Shown here: in pieces, positions 17,353 through 30,463 of the stretch
How positions within the stretch are numbered: the first letter of the stretch is position 1
Layout of the letters: the number at the start of each line of letters is the position of its first letter
Source of the DNA: a bacterium
GTDB taxonomy: Bacteria > Bacillota > Bacilli > Lactobacillales > Streptococcaceae
Reading direction: 5' to 3'
DNA length: 64,000 nucleotides
NCBI GenBank assembly: GCA_905221295.1
Contig: CAJNCP010000004.1
Coordinates: forward strand, 1 to 64,000
Program-made: the position numbers and the translations under genes
Notes under the pieces: model-generated
Seen by the model: the letters and a program-made list of their open reading frames with translations, nothing else
Database searches by the model: none
What the model was told of the DNA's origin: nothing

Positions 17353-20300
17353 TTATTCTACTGTTTCTTCAACTTGGATTTCCACAACTTCCTCTACAGG
17401 AGCAAGTTCTGCCTCTTCTTGTTCTGGAGCCAGATATTCTGCTTCATTGATAGCTTGTGGTTCAAGGTTACGGTAGCGAGCCATACCAGTACCAGCTGGG
17501 ATGATCTTACCGATGATAACATTTTCCTTGAGTCCAAGGAGATGATCTTTCTTACCACGGATGGCCGCATCAGTAAGGACACGGGTTGTTTCCTGGAAGG
17601 AAGCCGCTGACAAGAAACTATTTGTTTCAAGTGAGGCTTTGGTGATTCCCATAAGAACTGGGCGACCAGTCGCTGGAACTCCACCTGCGATAAGAACATC
17701 CTTGTTAGCATCTGTAAAGTCGTTGATGTCCATGAGGGTACCCATAAGAAGGTCTGTGTCACCTGGATCCATGACACGAACTTTACGGATCATTTGACGA
17801 ACCATTACCTCGATGTGTTTGTCACCGATTTCTACCCCTTGGCTACGGTAAACTTTTTGTACTTCACCGAGAAGGTAGGTTTCAACTGACAAGACATCAC
17901 GAACAGCAAGGAGACGTTTTGGTTGGATAGAACCTTCTGTCAATGCCGCACCGCGAGAGACTTGGTCTCCAACTTCGACACGCATACGGGCTGTAAATGG
18001 TACCACGTACTCACCTTCGCCAGTTTCACCCTTAACGAAGACTTTCTTGGTACGAGTTGACGCGTCTTCTTCGATAGCTGTAACTTGCCCTTTGACCTCT
18101 GTGATGACCGCTTCCCCTTTAGGATTGCGGGCTTCAAAGATTTCTTGGACACGAGGAAGACCCTGAGTGATATCGGTATTTGAGGCAACCCCACCCGTGT
18201 GGAAGGTACGCATTGTAAGCTGTGTACCAGGTTCCCCGATAGATTGGGCAGCGATTGTACCAACTGCTTCACCAACTTCAACCGCATCACCAGTCGCCAA
18301 GTTGATACCGTAACAGTGACGGCAGACACCATGACGAGTGTTACATGTAAATACGGAACGGATAGTCACTTCTTCCACACCAGCATTGACAATTTCACGC
18401 GCCTTGTCTTCTGTAATCAACTCATTTGGACCGATGATCACTGCACCAGTTTCTGGATGTTTAACAGTTTTCTTAGTGTAACGACCGTTGAGGCGTTCTT
18501 CGAGAGACTCGATCATCTCTTTTCCTTCTGCGATAGAACGGATCAAGAGACCACGGTCTGTTCCACAGTCGTCCTCACGGATGATAACATCTTGGGCAAC
18601 GTCAACCAAACGACGAGTCAAGTAACCTGAGTCGGCTGTCTTAAGGGCCGTATCGGTCATACCTTTACGGGCACCGTGAGTTGAGAAGAACATTTCGAGT
18701 ACTGACAAACCTTCGCGGAAGTTTGAAAGGATTGGCAATTCCATGATACGTCCATTCGGAGCGGCCATCAGACCACGCATACCGGCAAGCTGTGAGAAGT
18801 TTGAGATGTTACCACGGGCTCCAGAGTCCATCATCATAACGATTGGGTTCTTAGGATCTTGGTTGGCAACCAAACGTTTCTCCAATTTTTCACGGGCTGC
18901 ACGCCATTCAGCTGTAACAGCGTTGTAGCGCTCGTCGTCTGTGATCATACCACGACGGAATTGTTTGGTGATTTGTTCTACACGTTTGTGTGATTCTTCG
19001 ATGATTTCAGCCTTGTCTTCAACAACTGGGATATCGGCAATACCCACTGTCAAACCTGCAAGAGTTGAGTGGTGGTAACCGAGGTTCTTCATGCGGTCAA
19101 GTAGGGCAGAAGTTTCTGTCGTACGGAAACGTTTGAAGATTTCAGCGATGATATTCCCAAGATTTTTCTTCTTGAATGGAGGGTTGAGTTCAAGATTGCG
19201 AATAGCTTCCTTGATATCTCCACCAAGTGGCAAGAAGTATTTAGCTGGAACACCTTCTGTTAAGTTGGCATTTGTTGGTTCTTGCAAGTAAGGCAGACCC
19301 TCTGGCATGATGTCGTTGAAGAGGATTTTACCAACTGTTGTCAGCAAGACCTTGTGTTTTTGCTCTTCAGTCCAAGGTTTGTTGAGGCTATCTGTTGCAA
19401 TACCAACACGTGAGTGGAGGTGAACATAACCATTACGGTAAGCCATAACAGCTTCATCACGGTCTTTGAAGACCATTCCTTCACCTTCACGACCAGCTTC
19501 TTCCATGGTCAAGTAGTAGTTACCCAAAACCATGTCCTGAGAAGGAGTAACAACTGGTTTACCATCTTTCGGATTCAAGATATGCTCAGCAGCAAGCATC
19601 AAGATACGAGCTTCTGCTTGAGCTTCTTCTGAAAGCGGTACGTGGATGGCCATTTGGTCCCCATCAAAGTCAGCATTGTAGGCTTCACAGACAAGTGGGT
19701 GCAAGCGAAGGGCTTTACCGTCAATCAAGACTGGCTCGAAAGCTTGGATACCCAAACGGTGAAGGGTCGGTGCGCGGTTCAAAAGTACTGGGTGTTCTTT
19801 GATTACTTCTTCAAGGATATCCCAGATGCGTTCGTCTCCACGTTCCACCAAGCGTTTAGCTGCCTTAACGTTTTGCACGATGTCACGGGCAACGATTTCA
19901 CGCATGACGAATGGTTTAAAGAGCTCAATCGCCATTTCGCGTGGTACACCACATTGGTACATCTTAAGAGTTGGACCAACGGCGATAACGGAACGTCCTG
20001 AGAAGTCAACACGTTTACCGAGCAAGTTTTGACGGAAGCGTCCTTGTTTCCCTTTAAGCATGTGGCTCAATGATTTCAGTGGACGGCTACCTGGTCCAGT
20101 GATTGGACGACCACGACGACCGTTGTCAATCAAAGCGTCAACCGCTTCTTGAAGCATACGTTTCTCATTTTGAACGATGATACCTGGTGCATTCAACTCA
20201 AGCAAACGAGCCAAACGGTTGTTACGGTTGATAACACGACGGTAAAGGTCGTTCAAGTCAGATGAGGCAAAACGGCCACCATCCAACTGCAACATCGGAC

Positions 20301-21018
20301 GAAGGTCTGGTGGAATAACCGGAAGGATATTGAGAATCATCCATTCAGGTTTGTTGCCAGACTTGTAAAAGGCATCCAAAACATCCAAACGACGGATGGC
20401 TTTGACACGTTTTTGTCCAGTAGCTGTTTTCAACTCTTCTTTGAGTTCAGCAATTTCTTTTTCAAGATCTACTTGTTTCAAAAGGTCTTGGATGGCTTCG
20501 GCACCCATCTTGGCAACGAATGATCCATAACCATACTCACGCAAGCGCTCACGGTATTCGCGCTCTGTCATGATAGACTTGTGCTCAAGTGGTGTATCCT
20601 TAGGATCAATCACCACATAAGCCGCAAAGTAGATAACTTCCTCGAGGGCACGAGGGCTCATATCAAGGGTCAAGCCCATACGGCTTGGAATCCCCTTGAA
20701 ATACCAGATGTGAGATACAGGAGCTTTCAACTCGATGTGCCCCATACGCTCACGACGAACTTTTGTACGCGTTACTTCAACCCCACAGCGGTCACAAACA
20801 ATCCCTCTGTAGCGAATGCGTTTGTACTTACCACAAGCACATTCCCAGTCTTTTGTAGGACCGAAGATAACTTCGTCAAAGAGTCCTTCACGTTCTGGTT
20901 TCAACGTACGGTAATTGATTGTTTCAGGTTTTTTGACTTCTCCATAAGACCATGAACGGACTTTGCTTGGAGAAGCTAGGGTGATTTGCATACTTTTAAA
21001 ACGATTTACATCAACCAC
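17353..21018 (-). CDS. rpoC: RNA polymerase beta' subunit
   Basis: 1221-residue beta' subunit. The N-terminal zinc-binding site is [20 protein letters not shown] and the catalytic Mg-binding loop is [10 protein letters not shown] second cysteine cluster ([11 protein letters not shown]) and the trigger-loop region ([10 protein letters not shown]) are complete, and the acidic C-terminal tail ends in QVEETVE. Translation starts at GTG 21018 behind a GGGAAG site, 32 bp after the rpoB stop, so it is cotranscribed with rpoB. Sequence is close to the pneumococcal protein throughout, with no interruption. Confidence 0.98.
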   Translation of the reverse strand: MVDVNRFKSMQITLASPSKVRSWSYGEVKKPETINYRTLKPEREGLFDEVIFGPTKDWECACGKYKRIRYRGIVCDRCGVEVTRTKVRRERMGHIELKAPVSHIWYFKGIPSRMGLTLDMSPRALEEVIYFAAYVVIDPKDTPLEHKSIMTEREYRERLREYGYGSFVAKMGAEAIQDLLKQVDLEKEIAELKEELKTATGQKRVKAIRRLDVLDAFYKSGNKPEWMILNILPVIPPDLRPMLQLDGGRFASSDLNDLYRRVINRNNRLARLLELNAPGIIVQNEKRMLQEAVDALIDNGRRGRPITGPGSRPLKSLSHMLKGKQGRFRQNLLGKRVDFSGRSVIAVGPTLKMYQCGVPREMAIELFKPFVMREIVARDIVQNVKAAKRLVERGDERIWDILEEVIKEHPVLLNRAPTLHRLGIQAFEPVLIDGKALRLHPLVCEAYNADFDGDQMAIHVPLSEEAQAEARILMLAAEHILNPKDGKPVVTPSQDMVLGNYYLTMEEAGREGEGMVFKDRDEAVMAYRNGYVHLHSRVGIATDSLNKPWTEEQKHKVLLTTVGKILFNDIMPEGLPYLQEPTNANLTEGVPAKYFLPLGGDIKEAIRNLELNPPFKKKNLGNIIAEIFKRFRTTETSALLDRMKNLGYHHSTLAGLTVGIADIPVVEDKAEIIEESHKRVEQITKQFRRGMITDDERYNAVTAEWRAAREKLEKRLVANQDPKNPIVMMMDSGARGNISNFSQLAGMRGLMAAPNGRIMELPILSNFREGLSVLEMFFSTHGARKGMTDTALKTADSGYLTRRLVDVAQDVIIREDDCGTDRGLLIRSIAEGKEMIESLEERLNGRYTKKTVKHPETGAVIIGPNELITEDKAREIVNAGVEEVTIRSVFTCNTRHGVCRHCYGINLATGDAVEVGEAVGTIAAQSIGEPGTQLTMRTFHTGGVASNTDITQGLPRVQEIFEARNPKGEAVITEVKGQVTAIEEDASTRTKKVFVKGETGEGEYVVPFTARMRVEVGDQVSRGAALTEGSIQPKRLLAVRDVLSVETYLLGEVQKVYRSQGVEIGDKHIEVMVRQMIRKVRVMDPGDTDLLMGTLMDINDFTDANKDVLIAGGVPATGRPVLMGITKASLETNSFLSAASFQETTRVLTDAAIRGKKDHLLGLKENVIIGKIIPAGTGMARYRNLEPQAINEAEYLAPEQEEAELAPVEEVVEIQVEETVE

Positions 21019-21050
21019 TATTTCTTCCCTTTCTATTCTAAGTGAACTGC

Positions 21051-24662
<3,612 letters not shown>

Positions 24663-24910
24663 GATGATTCTCCTTTGTAAATAAATTCCAAGCCTTATCA
24701 ATCAGGCTTTTCTAATCGTCATATGGTTTTAAAAACCCCTATCACCGTGTCCCTTTGATGAATTTTCAGAATCTTTAAATCTTTGTTACAAGCACTCAAA
24801 AACCTGAAAAAAAGCACAAAAAGAGCAGCTAAATCTGACTTTTTCAGAAGATTTAACTGCTGTGAGCCTTGTCTGGACAATATTTCAGACAAAACCTACG
24901 ACAAATGATT
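24663..24910 (-). ncRNA. rpoB 5' leader with terminator-like attenuator
   Basis: About 248 nt of untranslated leader lie between the predicted start near 24910 and TTG 24662. The first hairpin TTGTCTG...CAGACAA lies near 24872-24896. The second, 24824-24861, pairs AGCAGTTAAATCT with AGATTTAGCTGCT (13 bp, one wobble) and is followed on the minus strand by CTTTTTGTGC and T7, the form of an intrinsic terminator. No leader peptide is evident. Confidence 0.6.
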
Positions 24911-24916
24911 ACTCAT

Positions 24917-24945
24917 ATTATACCTTATTTAGCCAGATTTTTCAA
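24917..24945 (-). promoter_or_regulatory. rpoBC promoter
   Basis: Minus strand TTGAAA (24945-24940), a 17-bp spacer, then TATAAT (24922-24917). Near-consensus, as expected for a housekeeping operon. Confidence 0.8.
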
Positions 24946-25036
24946 GGTTTTTTTACTACTTTTTAAACAATCTTTTCCTATATATTATTTTAAAATTTCA
25001 AAAGAATAAAGCATTATATTTTCTCTTAAAAATTAG

Positions 25037-25073
25037 GAAAACGCTTGCACTAATGTTTACCTCGTGCTATACT
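25037..25073 (+). promoter_or_regulatory. Pullulanase promoter with overlapping cre/MalR-like operator
   Basis: TTGCAC (25045-25050), a 17-bp spacer and TATACT (25068-25073) preceded by TG. The -35 is embedded in AAAACGCTTGCAC, which resembles LacI-family operators (CcpA cre or MalR). Repression by glucose or induction by maltodextrin is therefore likely. Confidence 0.6.
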
Positions 25074-25104
25074 GATAGGGAACAACTACACAAGGAGAAT
25101 TGTG

Positions 25105-28100
25105 ATGAAAAAGATCCCATCTCAAACTGAGAAAAAAATGATTTATGGTATCCGTTCCTTGAAGAACGGAACTGGTTCTGTCCTTATTGGTGCCAGCATT
25201 GTCTTGCTTTCTGCTACAATGCCAACCATTTCGGCTAACGAAAACCTGCCTCAAACTCAGGAAAATACTAGCGCTGTGACCAAGGCTCCTACTGAGACTG
25301 AAACGAGTCAAATTCAAAAAGAAATGCCTATTTCTGAACAAAACAATGCAAACGCTTCCCTTGCTTCTAAAAAGGAAGCTCCAGCTGTGGAAACTACTAC
25401 AGCGCCAGAAACTCCTACAACAGAAGATGCTACTACAAGCCAGGCTAACAGAAAGGAAGAGAAAGTAGATGCCAGCACTTCGGCGCCAACTTCAGATCAA
25501 AAACCACAAGCTGATACATCCTCTGAAGAACCCATCGCAGATAACTACTTCCGCATCCATGTGAAAAAACTCCCTGAGGAAAACAAGGATTCCCAAGGAC
25601 TTTGGACTTGGGACGATGTTGAAAAACCTTCTGAAAACTGGCCCAATGGAGCCAAGTCCTTCAAGGATGCCAAGAAAGATGACTATGGCTATTATCTCGA
25701 TGTCAAACTTAAGAATGATCAAGCCAAAAAAATCAGCTTCCTCATCAACAATACCAAAGGGGACAATCTGACCGGAGACCGTTCAGTAGAACGCCTCTCT
25801 CCAAAAATGAACGAGGCTTGGCTCGACGAAAATTACAAAGTCTACAACTACCGTCCTCAGCCAGCGGGAACTGTCCGTGTCAACTACTACCGCACCGATG
25901 GAAACTATGATAAGAAATCCCTCTGGTATTGGGGCGATGTCAAAAAACCAAGTAGTGGAGAATGGCCTGACGGAACAGATTTTACTGCAACTGGAAAATA
26001 CGGGCGCTACATTGACATTCCTCTCAATGATGCTGCAAGAGAATTTGGATTTTTATTACTAGATGAGAGCAAGAAAGGCGATGATGTGAAAATCCGAAAA
26101 GAGGATTACAAATTTACAGATTTGAAAAACCACAGTCAGATTTTCCTAAAGGATGATGACGAAACAATCTACACCAATCCCTACTATGTCCACGACATTC
26201 GTATGACTGGTGCCCAACACGTGGCTAAGTCTCGTATCGAAAGCAGTTTTTCTACACTAGTTGGAGCTAAAAAAGAAGATATCCTCAAACGCTCAAACAT
26301 CACTGACCACCAAGGAAATAAAGTAGCTATCACAGACGTGGAAGTGGATGAGGCAGGTAAAAAAGTGACCTACATCGGGGACTTTTCTGATACCCAACAT
26401 CCTTACACCGTTAGCTACAATTCAGACCGATTTATCACACGTTCAAGCTGGCGCCTCAAGGATGAGTCTTACAGTTACGATGGTCCACTCGGCGCAACTC
26501 TAAAAGAAGATGGCAAGCGTGTTGACCTCACCCTCTGGTCTCCAAGTGCTGATAAGGTTTCCGTTGTCGTCTATGACAAGAAAGACCCTGAAAAAGTAGT
26601 TGGAACTGTCGCCCTTGAAAAGGGAGAAAAAGGAACCTGGAAACAAACTCTGGATGCAAACTCTGGTCTCGGTATCAGCAACTACACTGGCTACTACTAC
26701 CACTACCAAATCGAGCGCCAAGGTAAAACTGTCCTCGTTCTTGACCCTTATGCCAAATCGCTAGCAGCTTGGAACAGCGACCTTGCAAAAACAGATGCTG
26801 CCCATAAAGTTGCCAAAGCTGCCTTTGTGGACCCAGCCAAACTAGGCCCACAAGACTTGACCTACGGTAAGATTCGCAACTTCAAATCGCGTGAAGATGC
26901 CGTTATCTATGAGGCTCATGTGCGTGACTTCACTTCGGATCCTGCCATCGCAAAAGACTTGACCAAGCCATTTGGTACCTTTGAAGCCTTTATCGAAAAA
27001 TTAGACTATCTCAAAGACTTGGGTGTGACTCATATCCAACTCCTTCCTGTCTTGTCCTACTACTTTGTCAATGAATTGAAAAACCATGAACGTTTGTCTG
27101 CCTACGCTTCAAGCAACAGCAACTACAACTGGGGATATGACCCTCAAAACTACTTCTCCTTGACTGGTATGTACTCAAGCGATCCTAAGGATCCAGAAAA
27201 ACGTATCGCAGAATTCAAAAACCTCATCAACGAGATCCATAAACGTGGCATGGGGGCTATCTTGGATGTGGTCTACAACCATACTGCCAATCTCGACATC
27301 TTTGAAGACTTAGAGCCAAACTACTACCACTTTATGGACGCAGACGGAACTCCTCGTACTAGCTTTGGAGGCGGTCGTTTGGGAACAACCCACTACATGT
27401 CTAAGCGTGTCTTGGTAGACTCTATCAAGTATCTAGTTGAAACCTACAAAGTGGATGGTTTCCGTTTCGATATGATGGGAGACCACGATGCAGCTTCTAT
27501 TGAAGAAGCATACAAGGCTGCACGCGCCCTTAATCCAAATCTAATCATGCTAGGCGAAGGTTGGAGAACCTATGCTGGTGACGAAAACATGCCGACTAAG
27601 CCTGCTGACCAAGATTGGATGAAACATACCGATACTGTCGCTGTCTTTTCAGATGATATCCGTAACAACCTCAAGTCTGGTTATCCAAACGAAGGCCAAC
27701 CTGCCTTTATCACAGGTGGAAAACGCGATATCAATACCATCTTTAAAAATCTGATTGCTCAACCAACTAACTTTGAAGCAGACAGTCCTGGAGATGTGAT
27801 TCAGTATATTGCAGCCCATGATAACTTGACCCTCTTTGACATTATTGCTCAGTCTATCAAAAAAGACCCAAGCAAGGCTGAAAACTACGCTGAGATCCAT
27901 CGTCGTTTGCGACTTGGAAACCTCATGGTCTTGACTGCTCAAGGAACTCCGTTTATCCACTCTGGGCAGGAATATGGACGTACCAAACAATTCCTTGATC
28001 CAGCCTATAAGACTCCTGTTCCTGAAGATAAGGTTCCAAACAAGTCTCACTTGTTGCGCGACAAGGACGGCAAGCCATTTGTCTATCCTTACTTTATCCA

Positions 28101-28821
28101 TGACTCTTACGACTCTAGTGATGCTGTCAACAAGTTTGATTGGACCAAAGCAACTGATGGCAAAGCATATCCTGAAAATGTCAAGAGCCGTGACTACATG
28201 AAAGGATTGATTGCTCTTCGTCAATCTACAGATGCCTTCCGACTCAAGAGTCTACAAGATATCAAAAAGCGCGTCCAACTCATTACTGTCCCAGGCCAAA
28301 ATGGCGTTGAAAAAGAAGACGTGGTCATCGGCTACCAAATCACTGCTCCAAATGGAGATATCTACGCAGTCTTTGTCAATGCAGATGATAAGGCTCGCGA
28401 ATTCAACTTGGGAACTGCCTTTGCTCACTTGAGAAAGGCTGAAGTCCTGGCAGATGAAAATCAAGCTGGACCAGTAGGAATCGCTAAACCTCAAGGTCTC
28501 GAATGGACTGAAAAAGGCTTGAAATTGAACGCTCTCACTGCCGTTGTTCTCCGCTTGTCTCAAGGTGGTGCTATTGTCGCCCCAGCTGTGGAAGAAAAAC
28601 CAGAATTTGATCTTTCTAGCTTGGAAGTTGAATCAGAACAAGACCTAGCCCAAAACCTAGTAGCAAATCCTGACTCTCAAGAAACTGCTACAGAGGCTCT
28701 TTCTCAGAAAGTCCTTCCAAACACAGGTACTGAGAACAAATCCCTTCTTGCCCTTGCTGGATTCAGCATCCTTGCCCTTCTCGGACTTGGATGGTTGATA
28801 AAAAACAAGAAAAAGAAATAA
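25105..28821 (+). CDS. spuA: Cell-wall-anchored pullulanase (SpuA-like)
   Basis: 1238-residue surface enzyme hydrolysing alpha-1,6 branches of glycogen and pullulan. Order: YSIRK-type signal peptide (YGIRSLKNGTGSVLIGAS); Thr/Glu-rich linker; two CBM41 starch-binding modules (about 145-360; each with a Trp-containing LWTWDDV or LWYWGDV motif); a CBM48-like module (GATLKEDGKRVDLTLWSPSA); the GH13 pullulanase barrel with YNWGYDPQNY, DVVYNHTA, GFRFDMMGDHD (nucleophile Asp), MLGEGW (acid Glu) and AAHDNLTLFD; and an LPNTG sorting signal at about residue 1204 with a hydrophobic stretch and KKKK tail. AAGGAG sits seven bases before ATG 25105; a GTG three bases earlier is too close to it. A RUP element abuts the stop codon. 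Confidence 0.96.
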   Translation: MKKIPSQTEKKMIYGIRSLKNGTGSVLIGASIVLLSATMPTISANENLPQTQENTSAVTKAPTETETSQIQKEMPISEQNNANASLASKKEAPAVETTTAPETPTTEDATTSQANRKEEKVDASTSAPTSDQKPQADTSSEEPIADNYFRIHVKKLPEENKDSQGLWTWDDVEKPSENWPNGAKSFKDAKKDDYGYYLDVKLKNDQAKKISFLINNTKGDNLTGDRSVERLSPKMNEAWLDENYKVYNYRPQPAGTVRVNYYRTDGNYDKKSLWYWGDVKKPSSGEWPDGTDFTATGKYGRYIDIPLNDAAREFGFLLLDESKKGDDVKIRKEDYKFTDLKNHSQIFLKDDDETIYTNPYYVHDIRMTGAQHVAKSRIESSFSTLVGAKKEDILKRSNITDHQGNKVAITDVEVDEAGKKVTYIGDFSDTQHPYTVSYNSDRFITRSSWRLKDESYSYDGPLGATLKEDGKRVDLTLWSPSADKVSVVVYDKKDPEKVVGTVALEKGEKGTWKQTLDANSGLGISNYTGYYYHYQIERQGKTVLVLDPYAKSLAAWNSDLAKTDAAHKVAKAAFVDPAKLGPQDLTYGKIRNFKSREDAVIYEAHVRDFTSDPAIAKDLTKPFGTFEAFIEKLDYLKDLGVTHIQLLPVLSYYFVNELKNHERLSAYASSNSNYNWGYDPQNYFSLTGMYSSDPKDPEKRIAEFKNLINEIHKRGMGAILDVVYNHTANLDIFEDLEPNYYHFMDADGTPRTSFGGGRLGTTHYMSKRVLVDSIKYLVETYKVDGFRFDMMGDHDAASIEEAYKAARALNPNLIMLGEGWRTYAGDENMPTKPADQDWMKHTDTVAVFSDDIRNNLKSGYPNEGQPAFITGGKRDINTIFKNLIAQPTNFEADSPGDVIQYIAAHDNLTLFDIIAQSIKKDPSKAENYAEIHRRLRLGNLMVLTAQGTPFIHSGQEYGRTKQFLDPAYKTPVPEDKVPNKSHLLRDKDGKPFVYPYFIHDSYDSSDAVNKFDWTKATDGKAYPENVKSRDYMKGLIALRQSTDAFRLKSLQDIKKRVQLITVPGQNGVEKEDVVIGYQITAPNGDIYAVFVNADDKAREFNLGTAFAHLRKAEVLADENQAGPVGIAKPQGLEWTEKGLKLNALTAVVLRLSQGGAIVAPAVEEKPEFDLSSLEVESEQDLAQNLVANPDSQETATEALSQKVLPNTGTENKSLLALAGFSILALLGLGWLIKNKKKK

Positions 28822-28972
28822 TGCTCAATGAAAATCAAAGAGTAAACTAGGTAGCTAGCCGCAGGCTGCTCAAAACACTAGTTTGAGGTTGTGGATAGAA
28901 CTGATGGAGTCAGTGTCATATACCTACGGCAAGGCGAAGCTGACGAGGTTTAAAGAGATTTTCGAAGAGTAT
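28821..28972 (+). repeat. RUP-like repeat element (152 bp)
   Basis: Bounded by imperfect terminal inverted repeats: ATGCTCAATGAAAATC on the left and GATTTTCGAAGAGTAT on the right. The interior (CCGCAGGCTGCTCAAAAC, CCTACGGCAAGGCGAAGC) is the sequence I associate with pneumococcal RUP elements, non-autonomous relatives of IS630-Spn1. It begins at the pullulanase stop codon. Confidence 0.75.
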
Positions 28973-28993
28973 AAACTAGCCCTCCTATAGAAA

Positions 28994-29041
28994 AACACCC
29001 CATGATTAGAAGACTCTTCTAGCCAATGGGGTGTTGTTTTT
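28994..29041 (+). terminator. Terminator of the pullulanase gene
   Basis: Long hairpin: outer arms AACACCCCAT/ATGGGGTGTT and an inner TAGAAG/CTTCTA stem, followed by GTTTTTA on the plus strand. Confidence 0.8.
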
Positions 29042-29096
29042 ATGTTTATCAATCTTTACCCAACATAATAGGGACGGAACTTTCGAAATCTATGAA

Positions 29097-29625
29097 TTAC
29101 TCAACTATCAGTTCCTTGTCTTTCAAAGTTAACTTCGAGTTTTCTGTCAATTCTGTTTGTTCAAAAGTGTAAATCGTCTCGCCCTTTGTATCGATCATAT
29201 ACCAGGCTTGGTCTTTGCGGACAACCAGGGCAAGCTCCGTGCTATTTTCGTCCTCGTTTTTAATAGACAAAGGAAAGGCCTTGTCCACACCTTCCAGAGC
29301 TACTTTCTCACCAGTTTTTAATTCTACTAGGTAGTGCACGCCATTCTTTGTACCAAAACTGTAGTCTCCATTAATCTTTGTGTGGCTATCGTAGTTTTTC
29401 ATTAGAATGGAAGTTTTATCCATACCATCAAATGCCTTTTTAAATTGTTCTTTCTGCTCTTCAGCTTTCTTTTGCTCTTGAGACTGAACCGTCTCTTGCA
29501 CAGCAGCAATCCGTTCCAGGTTTTGCTTTTTCGCTTGTCTCGCCTGATGGATCAAGATCGTACGTATCAAGAAAGAACTAGACAAGACGATACCAATCAG
29601 CATAGCAATAATATTTTTTCTTCAT
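29097..29625 (-). pseudogene. Frameshifted membrane-anchored protein, unknown function
   Basis: The ribosome site AAGGAGAAGAAA points to ATG 29625, but that frame (MKKKYYCY...) ends after 15 codons. Just inside lies a run of six A; with five, the frame would read MKKNIIAMLIGIVLSSSF and continue as one 175-residue protein with an N-terminal membrane anchor. The downstream frame can only start at ATG 29603, which has no ribosome site. The rest is a coiled-coil-like Gln/Lys/Glu-rich segment (residues 25-55) and a beta-rich domain (YSFGTKNGVHYLVEL, WYMIDTKGETIYTF). It may be a recent mutation, a phase-variable gene, or a sequencing error. No family recognised. Confidence 0.6.
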
Positions 29626-29666
29626 TTTCTTCTCCTTAAAGTATACAATATCGGGGTGAGAAAATG

Positions 29667-30278
29667 CTATTTTATCTGTTTTTTTAAAATAATATAACTT
29701 GTAATCAAAATCACAAATAGAACTAATATAAAATTCAAAGTGTGAAATATTCCTATAGGATATGGCGCAACCCACCCCTGTTTGAAAATCAACAATGAAA
29801 TAAAACCAGTAGCCATAGAAGTAGGCATAAAAGCAATTCCAATTATATTAAGCCAATTCACATAAAACGGTGCTTTTTCTTCTGATAATATTCTTGCGAT
29901 AAAATATCCAACAATTCCTACCACTTGAATAATTATTGCCCCCAAAATAGCTTCCATTGTTTGTTTTTCATACCATTCAGCAAATGCACAAAACAATCCA
30001 ATAGCAATAAAGGCTGTTGATGAGATATAAAGTACCTTGCTAGCAAATTCTCTATTTTTTTGTTCTTTATCTACTACCGGTTCAATTCCTTTTAAAATAT
30101 AATCTGTAGTAACACCAAAATAATCACTCATTATAATTACTTTTTCTAACTCAGGTGTACTTTGTTCACTTTCCCATTTTGAAACAGCTTGTCTTGAAAC
30201 ACCTACCTTATCAGCAAGTTCTTCTTGTGATATTCCTTTAGTTTTTCTTAAATATTGTATTCTGTCTGCCATGTTCAT
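29667..30278 (-). CDS. XRE-family regulator with membrane domain
   Basis: 203-residue protein: helix-turn-helix at residues 1-60 (IQYLRKTKGISQEELADKVG, VSRQAVSKWESEQSTPEL), then four hydrophobic segments (VLYISSTAFIAIGLFCAF, AILGAIIIQVVGIVGYF, WLNIIGIAFMPTSMATGF, TLNFILVLFVILITSYI). Membrane-bound XRE regulators of this plan often respond to envelope signals or control a neighbouring operon. I start at ATG 30278, with AAAGGAG nine bases upstream; an upstream in-frame start at 30308 would include the ribosome site. The frameshifted gene downstream may be in the same transcript. Target unknown. Confidence 0.8.
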   Translation of the reverse strand: MNMADRIQYLRKTKGISQEELADKVGVSRQAVSKWESEQSTPELEKVIIMSDYFGVTTDYILKGIEPVVDKEQKNREFASKVLYISSTAFIAIGLFCAFAEWYEKQTMEAILGAIIIQVVGIVGYFIARILSEEKAPFYVNWLNIIGIAFMPTSMATGFISLLIFKQGWVAPYPIGIFHTLNFILVLFVILITSYIILKKQIK

Positions 30279-30463
30279 TTGACAACACTCCTTTCTTTTA
30301 TGATACAATCATAACAATTTCGTTGATTGCATAGCCACCATTAAAATATAGAAATATGTCAACTTGCAGTTGCAAATGTGTTTTTCAATACAAATCCCTA
30401 TAAATTCCGATTTGTTATATATTTACATTATACCCTACTTATGGCAAACTAGACTTTTTTTGC

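Noticed and set aside
24663..24701. Longer rpoB starting at ATG 24701.
   Set aside because: The extra 13 residues are not conserved and include the ribosome site of the TTG start.
27649..28224. 191-codon minus-strand frame inside the pullulanase gene.
   Set aside because: It has no ribosome site and lies opposite conserved GH13 catalytic motifs.
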